Source of the DNA: Bacteroidales bacterium UBA1757
GTDB lineage: Bacteria > Bacteroidota > Bacteroidia > Bacteroidales > UBA1402
Length of the DNA: 14,888 bases
Direction of reading: 5' to 3'
NCBI GenBank assembly: GCA_002315625.1
Contig: DCHH01000126.1
Span: 4,243-19,130, forward strand
Shown: positions 7,685 to 14,888 of the stretch, in pieces
Layout of the letters: each line of letters begins with the position of its first letter
Position numbering within the stretch: the stretch's first letter is position 1
Notes under the pieces: model-generated
Database searches by the model: none
Seen by the model: the letters and a program-made list of their open reading frames with translations, nothing else
What the model was told of the DNA's origin: nothing
Position numbers and translations under genes: made by a program

Positions 7685-8314
7685 TCATTCCGGCTTTTGG
7701 CTCATGAATGTTCCTGATTGTCCATGCTCGTTAGGATCTCCCTTATCAAGGTTCGCATGCATGGATGCGATTACAACTTCGTGATTAGCCATGTCACTAC
7801 TATTCGCATTTTTTCCAGGATAGACATACAGATCTCTATCTTCTGCGTATGATTTGGATTCAAAAATAGAGAAGTATGCAAGATACTTTCCCCTGTCACA
7901 TTCATCGCTCATATAATAGTCCCACTCAGCATCGAACACAGCGTACGGAGGTACTGGCTGTGAATACACATAATACACCTTGAACGACGGAGTGTGGTTT
8001 TCATTTATTCGGTCGATTTTGTATCCGTAGGCATTATTTTTGCCGTCATAGGTAAGGTTATCCTCCCAGATATCGGCATTTTTGTCATTCCCGGACCATT
8101 TCCGATACTACGTTTTATCCTTCTCGAATGATTCGTAATGTACATCAACAAATTTCCACGGATACATAACATCCCGACTATACGTCCCGGGATTTTTTAT
8201 TTCATTCGCAATCAAAACCTGCCAGGCAGGCAATGCCATAGCTGCCAACAGCAGCAACCTCATCAGCGCTCCACAAAAGGCCGGACGCTGACTGATGAAT
8301 GATTTCTGACTCAT
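7685..8314 (-). pseudogene. Exported protein of unknown function, interrupted by one in-frame amber codon
   Basis: From the ATG at 8314 the frame runs 68 codons (MSQKSFISQ..., signal peptide about residues 1-38, then ...ESFEKDKT) to a TAG at 8108-8110. The same frame then stays open for 140 codons to a TGA at 7685, with no shift needed. The second half (YRKWSGNDKNAD...GTFMSQKPE) is rich in aromatic and acidic residues and has the compact, loop-rich look of a small secreted domain; I do not recognise the family. The long open frame after the stop suggests a recent nonsense mutation (TGG or CAG to TAG would do), a sequence error, or rare readthrough. I chose the ATG at 8314, not an upstream one at 8410, because the N-terminus then aligns with the two leader mini-ORFs. 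First gene of the minus-strand cluster, 46 nt before the lipoprotein gene. Confidence 0.65.
8243..8314 (-). repeat. Leader repeat, copy 3 (N-terminus of the interrupted gene)
   Basis: The first 24 codons (MSQKSFISQ, then PAFCGALMRLLLLAAM) are clearly homologous in both DNA and protein to leader copies 1 and 2. An 18-base stretch around CCGGCCTTTTGTGGAGC is shared with copy 2. Here the peptide continues into ALPAWQVLIA and a mature domain, so it acts as a genuine signal peptide. This makes copy 3, or an intact relative of this gene, the likely source of the free-standing leaders. Confidence 0.85.
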
Positions 8315-8395
8315 AACTGTCTTTATTGTTTGAATTATTGTTAACAGACAAAAGGTGCTCCGAAACACACCGGAAGTGCATTTTGATTCACGCTG

Positions 8396-8439
8396 CGAAA
8401 GTACAACCATCCATTGGATATGGTGTCACAATATTGCAA
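8396..8439 (-). promoter_or_regulatory. Predicted promoter with shared 16-bp box, for the interrupted gene and lipoprotein gene
   Basis: On the minus strand, TACTTTCG (plus 8396-8403) is one mismatch from the Bacteroides -7 box TAnnTTTG. TTGCAATATTGTGACA (plus 8424-8439) is the partner of the box at 6375-6390, at the same spacing. The box contains the palindrome CAATATTG and sits in the 222-bp divergent region (8315-8536) facing the AraC-type regulator gene, a classic place for its binding site. Predicted start near 8389, about 75 nt before the ATG at 8314. Confidence 0.55.
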
Positions 8440-8491
8440 CAAAGATGTATCAAAATTGCAAAAAGCAGTCCGCCGGTCATGATAATTTTGT

Positions 8492-8499
8492 TACATTTG
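8492..8499 (+). promoter_or_regulatory. -7 promoter box of the AraC-type regulator gene
   Basis: TACATTTG is an exact fit to the Bacteroides -7 consensus TAnnTTTG and lies 37 nt before the regulator's ATG. No convincing TTTG -33 box was found at the standard distance. TGTCACAA, the first half of the shared 16-bp box, recurs just downstream at 8510-8517, which would permit autoregulation. Consensus-based prediction only. Confidence 0.5.
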
Positions 8500-8536
8500 C
8501 ACACTGAAATGTCACAAAAAACAGGAATCAGAGCAA

Positions 8537-9610
8537 ATGGCCCCCGTCAATTCGCTAATTGTCATTATTCTACTCAGTTCAGTGCTACTATTGGTAGCGG
8601 CAGCCTGTGTTATACTGTTCCATAAGTTCAAGCATTACCGCTCCCGGCCCTATCTGCTGGCCTGTTGTTCCTTCCTATTTCAATTTTTCGGAATGTCTGG
8701 CACCATTCTCCGGACATTGTTGAATGGTCAGGATATAGACCCCTTTGGTACTATTCTAAGACCGGCATCTTTAATCACGGGGCTATTAACACTCCTTTTT
8801 ATATTGGCTTATATCGTAGAGATTAAACACCCGGGGAAAGTGAGCCTCAAAAAGATGCTTGTCTTCATATCTCCAGCCGTCGTACTGACTATTCTCTTGT
8901 TGCTTATTCACCCTGTTCCGCTCTACTCATTCGAGGAATTATCTGACGGCATCAGACGCCCCGACGTATTGATTCGTCTGATGATTGTCTTTCTTTATTT
9001 CGCATACCCCATCGCTGCAGCATGCCTGTCATACGAATGGCGACAGTGTCTGGTTTCAAAAAAGACTATAGTTTTATTGCACATACTCACCTGCCTTATA
9101 TCCCCTGCTTTCCTCGCCGGATTGGTGTGCGGATATTTCCCGGCAATTATCCTTGATTACATTATTGCCGTTACCATTGATGTTATTGTTGCATACATAG
9201 AGCTAAAGGTAAGAATCCCGGTGACTGAACCTGTACGGAGCTATGAATCCGTTCAAGAACAGGAGCACTCCACCCCCAAACAACAAACCAGCACCATTTT
9301 CTTGGACAGCCCTGAGATTTGGATGAATCCCGACATTACTGCTGCCGGACTCGCGCAGATGATGGGAACCAACCGTACATATCTTCTGGAAAAGATCAAG
9401 GGTCTGGGCTACCAGAACTTTTCGGATATGATCAACCGCAAGCGCGTCGGGCACATCTGCAAAAGGTTGAAGGAAGAAAAGGATGTGAACATCATTGACC
9501 TGATGTTTGAGGCAGGCTACCGTTCACGCGCAACCGCAAGCCGGGAATTCAAGCTCATTGTCGGATGCACCCCGTCGGAGTATCGGGAGCACGTATCACA
9601 AGCAAATTAA
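8537..9610 (+). CDS. Membrane-embedded AraC-family transcription regulator
   Basis: A 357-residue protein with a hydrophobic N-terminal part and a cytoplasmic DNA-binding end. Six or seven membrane spans are visible (about 6-28, 38-58, 77-95, 107-125, 147-166, 178-198, 203-222). A charged, Gln-rich linker (~223-252) follows, then an AraC-type double helix-turn-helix (~255-353) with ITAAGLAQMMGTNRTYLLEKI and the typical C-terminal GYRSRATASREFKLIVGCTPSEYR. Such membrane-anchored AraC proteins are common in Bacteroidales; the membrane part may sense an envelope signal, but the ligand is unknown. The gene diverges from the minus-strand cluster across 222 bp and ends 20 nt before the GH31 gene, so it probably forms an operon with GH31. 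It may control one or both sides. Start at ATG 8537, 37 nt after the -7 box. Confidence 0.9.
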   Translation: MAPVNSLIVIILLSSVLLLVAAACVILFHKFKHYRSRPYLLACCSFLFQFFGMSGTILRTLLNGQDIDPFGTILRPASLITGLLTLLFILAYIVEIKHPGKVSLKKMLVFISPAVVLTILLLLIHPVPLYSFEELSDGIRRPDVLIRLMIVFLYFAYPIAAACLSYEWRQCLVSKKTIVLLHILTCLISPAFLAGLVCGYFPAIILDYIIAVTIDVIVAYIELKVRIPVTEPVRSYESVQEQEHSTPKQQTSTIFLDSPEIWMNPDITAAGLAQMMGTNRTYLLEKIKGLGYQNFSDMINRKRVGHICKRLKEEKDVNIIDLMFEAGYRSRATASREFKLIVGCTPSEYREHVSQAN

Positions 9611-9630
9611 ACACAATATATAATAGAACC

Positions 9631-11991
9631 ATGCATTCACTCCACAAGCCGTCCAGACTTCTGGCGACCGGTCTCGTCGCCATTACATTCTCATTTATGA
9701 CTGTATCGTTCGCATATTCGCAGGTACAGACACAAGTCATATCCTATGGCAATAACATTGTCCGGGTAGTCAAAACCGTTGACGGGAATCCTCAGACAAT
9801 TGCAGCCAAACAGTCTCTGTCCGTCATCATGACTCCTGATGCCAAAGCCAAGGCAGATTTCACCTGGAGTATTGACTCTCAAGGCGCTGTCACCTTCAAG
9901 GACAAGAAAGGGAATATCCTGCTTCAGGAAACGGCCTGCACCTTCACTCCTCTGACGGAAGGGCCCGATAAGGGTTCTTTTAGGGTGAAACAAGGATTTC
10001 AGCTCGAAGAGGGCGAACCCATTTACGGCCTGGGGCTGCTGCAGAACGGCAAGATGTCGCAGCGGGGCGAGAACCGCCGGATGATTCAGGATAACCTGGA
10101 GGACTTCTCACACTTTTTCCAGAGCGTGAAAGGCTATGGCGTTTTCTGGGACAACTACTCCCCCACTTGGATTACCGACGAGAACGACATCCTCTCGCTC
10201 GACTCCGAAGTCGGGAAACTGGTCGATTATTATTTCATGTACGGTCAGAACGCTGACGACGTAATAGCCTGTATGCGTTCTCTGACGGGCCATGTACCAA
10301 TGCTTCCCCTCTGGACTTACGGCTTCCACCAGTGCCGCGAGCGCTACAAAAGCCAGGACGAACTTCTCGAAGTTGTCCATAAATACCGCGAACTGGGCAT
10401 CCCCTTCGACGGCATTATCCAGGACTGGCAGTACTGGGGCGGCAACTACAACTGGAACGCCATGGAATTCCTCAACGAGACCTTCCCCCGTCCCCAGCAG
10501 ATGATTGACGAAGTACATCGTCAGAATGCCCACCTTTCAATCTCCATCTGGGCCTCATTCGGTCCAGAGACTAAGCCCTACCGGGAACTGAAGCCGCAGG
10601 GACTCATCTTCGATTTCGAGACATGGCCCCGCAGCGGCCTGCCCCAATGGCCCCCGAAAATGGACTATCCGTCAGGAGTGAGGGTGTATGACCCATACAG
10701 CCAGACTGCCCGCGACATCTATTGGAAATACCTTTCAAAGATGCACGACATGGACATAGACGGCTGGTGGATGGACTCTACCGACCCCGACCACCACAAC
10801 TTCAAGGAGAGCGACCTCGACCAGGTGGTTCCCATGACCCTGCCCGACGGAAGCGAGACGAAAGCCAGTTTCCGCAGTGTCCGCAACGCCTTCCCGCTGC
10901 TGACAGTGGCTGGAGTGTATGACGCACAGCGAGCCGTTGACAGTTCCAAGCGCGTCTTTATCCTCACCCGCAGCTATTTTGCCGGCCAGCAGCGCACTGG
11001 TGCCAACACCTGGAGCGGCGACATCCAGTCCTCTTGGGATTCGTTCCGTAAGCAGATTCCCATCTGCCTGAACTACACCCTGACGGCCAACCCGAATGTC
11101 AACACCGACCTTGGCGGTTTCTTCGCCAATTCCTATAATGTAAAAGGGCGCAATTCCGCCCCCCGCAACCCGCAGTTCCAGGAGCTCTTCACCCGCTGGA
11201 TGCAGTTCGGCGTCTTCTGCCCGATGATGCGCAGCCACGGAGCCGACATTTTCCGTGAGATTTACTATTTCGGCAGCGAAGGAGAACCTGTCTATGATGC
11301 ACTTAAAGGTATTGTCAAGGAGCGCTACACGCTGCTTCCCTACATCTACAGCACCTCCTGGCAGGTCACCCGCAACGACGGTTCTTTCATGCGTGCCCTT
11401 GTCATGGACTTCGCCGGTGACCGCAACACCTGGGACAACAACCGTGAATTCATGTTCGGGCAGAGCATACTGGTATGTCCAGTCCTCGACCCGCTCTACA
11501 CCCCCGAAAAGATTTCAAGAGACGCATTTGACATGCAGGTTGATTGGAAGGCCGGAAAGAAATATACCGTCTATCTCCCCGCCGGCAGCGACTGGTACGA
11601 CTACCATACCGGCAAGCTCTACACGGGCGGACAGAGCCTCGAAGCCGATGCTCCACTTGAATACTGCCCCACCTACATAAAGGCCGGAAGCATTCTTCCC
11701 ACTGTAGAAGGGATGACCTACGCCGACATGAAGAACTGGAAGGAGATGACCATCAGCGTCTATCCCGGCAAGGATGCCACTTTCACCCTGTACGAGGATG
11801 AAGGCGACAACTACAACTACGAAAAGGGGCTCTATTCAACCATCACATTCTCATGGAACGAGAAAGGCCGTACCCTCACAATCGGCGCCCGAAAAGGCTC
11901 CTTCCCCGGCATGCTCGAATCTCGCACCTTCATTGTCAACGGAAAAACAGTTTCCTACACCGGCAAGCAAGTCAAAGTAAAGCTGGACTAA
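9631..11991 (+). CDS. Exported GH31 family alpha-glycosidase
   Basis: A 786-residue retaining alpha-glycoside hydrolase of family 31 (alpha-glucosidase, alpha-xylosidase and relatives). Residues 1-30 form a signal peptide (long N-region, hydrophobic LATGLVAITFSFMTVSFA). An N-terminal beta-sandwich (~32-215) precedes the catalytic barrel, which has DGIIQDWQYWGG (260-271), the nucleophile motif GWWMDSTDPD (Asp382) and the acid/base motif NTWSGDI (Asp464), followed by the FFANSY and RSHGADIFRE regions. C-terminal beta domains end in YPGKDATFTLYEDEGDNY. The usual nucleophile motif in many Bacteroidales alpha-xylosidase-like GH31 proteins has EPD where this one has DPD. No PA14 insert is seen. I chose the ATG at 9631; an in-frame ATG at 9565 would overlap the regulator and lose the signal peptide's N-terminal position. 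Substrate is not readable; alpha-xylosidase and alpha-glucosidase are both possible. Confidence 0.92.
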   Translation: MHSLHKPSRLLATGLVAITFSFMTVSFAYSQVQTQVISYGNNIVRVVKTVDGNPQTIAAKQSLSVIMTPDAKAKADFTWSIDSQGAVTFKDKKGNILLQETACTFTPLTEGPDKGSFRVKQGFQLEEGEPIYGLGLLQNGKMSQRGENRRMIQDNLEDFSHFFQSVKGYGVFWDNYSPTWITDENDILSLDSEVGKLVDYYFMYGQNADDVIACMRSLTGHVPMLPLWTYGFHQCRERYKSQDELLEVVHKYRELGIPFDGIIQDWQYWGGNYNWNAMEFLNETFPRPQQMIDEVHRQNAHLSISIWASFGPETKPYRELKPQGLIFDFETWPRSGLPQWPPKMDYPSGVRVYDPYSQTARDIYWKYLSKMHDMDIDGWWMDSTDPDHHNFKESDLDQVVPMTLPDGSETKASFRSVRNAFPLLTVAGVYDAQRAVDSSKRVFILTRSYFAGQQRTGANTWSGDIQSSWDSFRKQIPICLNYTLTANPNVNTDLGGFFANSYNVKGRNSAPRNPQFQELFTRWMQFGVFCPMMRSHGADIFREIYYFGSEGEPVYDALKGIVKERYTLLPYIYSTSWQVTRNDGSFMRALVMDFAGDRNTWDNNREFMFGQSILVCPVLDPLYTPEKISRDAFDMQVDWKAGKKYTVYLPAGSDWYDYHTGKLYTGGQSLEADAPLEYCPTYIKAGSILPTVEGMTYADMKNWKEMTISVYPGKDATFTLYEDEGDNYNYEKGLYSTITFSWNEKGRTLTIGARKGSFPGMLESRTFIVNGKTVSYTGKQVKVKLD

Positions 11992-12009
11992 TCCTCCAGC
12001 TTAGATATA

Positions 12010-12050
12010 AAAAAGAGAGTGTTACCGAAATGGCAACACTCTCTTTTTTT
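12010..12050. terminator. Bidirectional intrinsic terminator between GH31 and rpoC
   Basis: A long stem, AAAAAGAGAGTGTTACC / GGCAACACTCTCTTTTTTT, with a GAAAT loop and one internal mismatch, flanked by A-run and T-run. It lies 18 nt after the GH31 stop and 18 nt after the rpoC stop on the opposite strand, so it can end both convergent transcripts. Confidence 0.92.
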
Positions 12051-12068
12051 GTATATTTACTCTCAGGA

Positions 12069-14888
12069 TTATTCAGCCTCGACAGGAGCTTCTTCTGTCT
12101 CGTCACTTGCGTGAGCGGCCTCATAGTCTTCCATGGAAGCAATAATCAGCTTGTCGAACTCGCGTTGGCCTGTTCCGGCAGGAATCAGGTTACCGGCGAT
12201 GACGTTCTCCTTCATGCCCTCCAGGTAATCGACCTTTCCTTCGACTGCGGCTTCGTTCAAGACCTTAGTTGTCTCCTGGAACGAAGCAGCCGACATGAAC
12301 GACGAGGTCTGCAGAGCGGCACGGGTGATACCTTGCAGAATCTGGTTGGCTGTAGCCGGACGGGCATCGCGAACCGTCACCTGCTTGAGGTCACGACGCT
12401 TCAGTGAAGAGTTCTCATCGCGAAGCTTGCGGGCTGTCACAATCATACCGGGCTTCATAATCTGTGAATCACCGGCATCCTCGACAACCTTCTTGCCCCA
12501 AATACGGTCGTTCTCTTCAAGGAAATCGTTCTTATCGACCTCTTGCTCCTCAAGGAAGCGTGTATCACCTGCATCGACAATTTCGACCTTGCGCATCATC
12601 TGACGCACAATAACCTCAAAGTGCTTGTCATTGATCTTAACATCCTGCAGACGATAGACGTTCTTGACCTCGTTGACAATGTATTCCTGGACAGCCGTCG
12701 GGCCCTTGATCTCCAGAATCTTGGCCGGGGTAATTACACCGTCCGAAAGCGGAGTTCCGGCACGCACGAAGTCGTTGACCTGAACCAGCACCTGCTTTGA
12801 AAGGGGCACAAGATACTTCTTGAGTTCACCGGTCTTGGATTGAATCACGATTTCACGGTTACCGCGCTTGATATGACCGAACTCGACAACATCACCATCG
12901 ATTTCAGAGACAACGGCAGGGTTGGATGGATTACGTGCCTCAAACAACTCCGTGACACGGGGCAGACCACCGGTAATATCACCAGCCTTTGCAACGGCAC
13001 GCGGAATCTTGACCAGCGTCTGACCGGCTTCGATGCGCTCACCGTCCTCCTTTAGCAGATGTGCTCCGGCAGGCAGGTTGTAAGAATGGAGACGGTTACC
13101 CTCCTTGTCAAGAATATGTATAGCAGGAACCTTTGTACGGTCCTTCGGTTCAATAATAATCTTGTCGCGGACCTTGGTTGCCTCATCGACAATTGTCTGG
13201 TATGTAACACCCTCCTCGATGGTATCGAACTGCAGCTTACCTGACTCTTCGCAGATGATGACAGCATTATAGTTGTCCCATTCGCAAATCAGTGTACCGG
13301 CCTTCACATGCTCACCGTTCTTGACATACAGCTTCGAACCGTATGAAAGGTTATGAGTGGTTACAGCATTGGTCAGCGGGTCAATAAGTCTCATTTCACC
13401 GTAACGTCCGATAACAATCTGGACATTGGGATCCTCGGCAGAATTAACAGTATGGAGTTCCTCAATCTTGACATCGCAATCGTAGGGAGCCTTCAGGTCG
13501 GAAGCAATGGTATCGCCCTTTGCAACACCACCGGCGTGGAACGTACGCAGAGTCAGCTGAGTACCAGGCTCACCGATTGACTGTGCAGCGATGACACCGA
13601 CAGCCTCGCCCTTCTGAACCAGACGACCCGTAGCCAGATTGCGTCCATAGCACTTGGCACAGACGCCCTTCTTGCTTTCGCACGTCAGGACTGAACGGAT
13701 TTCGACACGGTCAATAGAGGACTTCTCGATACGCTCGGCAATCGGTTCAGTAATTTCGTCACCCGATGCAACGATGAGATCCTCAGGATTTTCGGGATCA
13801 AAGATATCGTGGACAGAAACACGGCCAAGGATACGCTCATACAACGTGCAGACGCCCTTGATTGCCACGGCGGTAAGGCCACGCAGAGTACCGCAGTCCT
13901 CCTCGTTGATAATCACATCATGTGACACATCAACCAGACGACGGGTCAGGTAACCGGCATCAGCAGTCTTAAGAGCAGTATCGGACAATGACTTACGGGC
14001 ACCGTGGGTAGAGATGAAGTACTCCAGCACCGACAGGCCTTCCTTGAAGTTTGCAAGAATCGGGTTCTCTATGATCTGTGCACCTTCAGAAGCTGACTTC
14101 TGCGGCTTGTTCATCAGACCACGCATACCTGACAGCTGACGAATCTGCTCCTTCGAACCACGAGCACCGGAATCCATCATCATATAGACAGAGTTGAATC
14201 CCTGGTCGTCGTTTTCCAACTGGTGAATCAGAATCTCAGACAGTTTCTTGTTGACATCAGTCCAGACATCGATTACCTTATTGTAGCGCTCATTGTTGGT
14301 AATGAGACCCATCTTGTATTCATCAGAGATGGCTTCAACTGCATCGTGACCCTCAGCCACGAGGTCAGCCTTTTCCTTCGGGATAATCACATCCTGCAGG
14401 TTGAACGACAGACCACCTTCAAATGCCATGCGGTAACCGAGGTTCTTGATATCGTCAAGGAACTGGGCAGTACGGGCGACACCGCACTTTGCAATGACAT
14501 CGCTGATGACGTTACGAAGTTCCTTCTTCGACATCAGTTTGTTGACGAAACCAACCTCCTTCGGAACGAACTCATTGACAATGATACGACCCATGGTGGT
14601 CTCTATCAGTTTGTCGTCAATGCGGACCGAAACCTTTGCGTGCATATCCACACGGCCTTCGTTCAAGGCGATGCGGGCCTCTTCGGGAGAATAGAACTTC
14701 AGTCCCTCACCCTTTGCTCCGGCTCTTTCCTTGGTGATGTAGTACAGACCAAGAACCATATCCTGCGAAGGAACGGTAATAGGCGAGCCATTACTCGGGT
14801 TCAGAATATTGTGAGAAGCAAGCATCAGCAGCTGGGCTTCAGCAATAGCCTCATTTCCAAGGGGAAGGTGAACAGCCATCTGGTCACC
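12069..14888 (-). CDS. rpoC: RNA polymerase beta' subunit, C-terminal two thirds (5' partial)
   Basis: 939 codons of the DNA-directed RNA polymerase beta' subunit are visible; the gene continues beyond the right edge. The first residues, GDQMAVHLPLG, are those just after the catalytic NADFDGD motif, so the active-site Asp residues lie mostly outside. Counting from MAV, the bridge helix is at about 277-312 (ANFKEGLSVLEYFISTHGARK...), and the second zinc site has all four cysteines (Cys329 in EDCGT; Cys400, Cys407, Cys410 in CESKKGVCAKCYGR). The trigger loop is at about 425-455 (AAQSIGEPGTQLTLRTFHAGG). The acidic C-terminus (SDETEEAPVEAE) is typical. The gene ends at a strong bidirectional terminator with no further gene in the transcript. 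Confidence 0.99.
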   Translation of the reverse strand, partial: GDQMAVHLPLGNEAIAEAQLLMLASHNILNPSNGSPITVPSQDMVLGLYYITKERAGAKGEGLKFYSPEEARIALNEGRVDMHAKVSVRIDDKLIETTMGRIIVNEFVPKEVGFVNKLMSKKELRNVISDVIAKCGVARTAQFLDDIKNLGYRMAFEGGLSFNLQDVIIPKEKADLVAEGHDAVEAISDEYKMGLITNNERYNKVIDVWTDVNKKLSEILIHQLENDDQGFNSVYMMMDSGARGSKEQIRQLSGMRGLMNKPQKSASEGAQIIENPILANFKEGLSVLEYFISTHGARKSLSDTALKTADAGYLTRRLVDVSHDVIINEEDCGTLRGLTAVAIKGVCTLYERILGRVSVHDIFDPENPEDLIVASGDEITEPIAERIEKSSIDRVEIRSVLTCESKKGVCAKCYGRNLATGRLVQKGEAVGVIAAQSIGEPGTQLTLRTFHAGGVAKGDTIASDLKAPYDCDVKIEELHTVNSAEDPNVQIVIGRYGEMRLIDPLTNAVTTHNLSYGSKLYVKNGEHVKAGTLICEWDNYNAVIICEESGKLQFDTIEEGVTYQTIVDEATKVRDKIIIEPKDRTKVPAIHILDKEGNRLHSYNLPAGAHLLKEDGERIEAGQTLVKIPRAVAKAGDITGGLPRVTELFEARNPSNPAVVSEIDGDVVEFGHIKRGNREIVIQSKTGELKKYLVPLSKQVLVQVNDFVRAGTPLSDGVITPAKILEIKGPTAVQEYIVNEVKNVYRLQDVKINDKHFEVIVRQMMRKVEIVDAGDTRFLEEQEVDKNDFLEENDRIWGKKVVEDAGDSQIMKPGMIVTARKLRDENSSLKRRDLKQVTVRDARPATANQILQGITRAALQTSSFMSAASFQETTKVLNEAAVEGKVDYLEGMKENVIAGNLIPAGTGQREFDKLIIASMEDYEAAHASDETEEAPVEAE

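Noticed and set aside
8108..8110. Genome-wide amber recoding
   Set aside because: The neighbouring genes, including rpoC and GH31, read normally in the standard code and end in TAA/TGA; one TAG is not evidence for recoding.
8315..8410. In-frame upstream start for the interrupted gene
   Set aside because: This stretch is the promoter region with the -7-like box, and the alignment with leader copies begins exactly at the ATG at 8314.
9565..9630. In-frame upstream start for the GH31 gene
   Set aside because: It would overlap the regulator's coding end and push the signal peptide 22 residues inward; the ATG at 9631 gives a proper N-terminal signal.
10108..11238. Long opposite-strand ORFs inside GH31 and other antisense ORFs across the window
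   Set aside because: They are shadows of strongly coding, GC-rich genes with clear families on the other strand.

Overview
The window reads as a Bacteroidales chromosome, probably a plant-fibre-degrading gut or rumen member of the Prevotellaceae/Bacteroidaceae. The reasons are: a TAnnTTTG-type -7 box, A-rich leaders without strong Shine-Dalgarno sites, many exported polysaccharide-active enzymes, a membrane-embedded AraC-type regulator, and an RpoC of the Bacteroidetes kind. No rRNA, tRNA, CRISPR array, insertion sequence or phage gene was seen.

Layout. (1) Positions 51-8314, all on the minus strand, form an exported-enzyme cluster. In transcription order it holds: a short exported protein of unknown function, broken by one in-frame amber codon (8314-7685); a lipoprotein amidohydrolase of the hydroxybenzoate-decarboxylase-like type (7638-6526); a 1549-residue exported protein with two DUF3089 alpha/beta-hydrolase modules followed by two amidohydrolase modules (6160-1511); and a CE15 glucuronoyl-esterase-like protein (1346-51). 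(2) Positions 8537-11991 on the plus strand hold a divergent two-gene unit, a membrane-bound AraC-type regulator and an exported GH31 glycosidase. (3) A strong hairpin at 12010-12050 separates GH31 from the convergent 3' part of rpoC (12069-14888, 5' end outside the window).

The most unusual feature is a recurring leader. A ~110-bp element encoding a signal-peptide-like peptide (core PAFCGxLMRLLLLA) lies just upstream of the CE15 gene and of the four-domain gene, as free-standing mini-ORFs of 36 and 30 codons. A third, diverged copy is the actual N-terminus of the amber-interrupted gene. Two of the three copies also share a 44-bp upstream block with a 16-bp box (TGTCRCAATATTRCAA, plus-strand reading) and a TACTTTYG -7-like box at identical spacing, so promoter and leader seem to have been duplicated together. 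This suggests a small regulon, possibly driven by the divergent AraC-type protein.

How the genes may work together (inference): CE15 enzymes cut ester bonds between glucuronic acid on xylan and lignin alcohols, and GH31 enzymes trim alpha-linked sugars. The amidohydrolase modules keep the E-x-H...H...H...D metal/catalytic pattern of the gamma-resorcylate / 2,3-dihydroxybenzoate decarboxylase group. The locus could therefore handle aromatic acids or esters attached to plant cell-wall glycans, but the substrate cannot be read from sequence.
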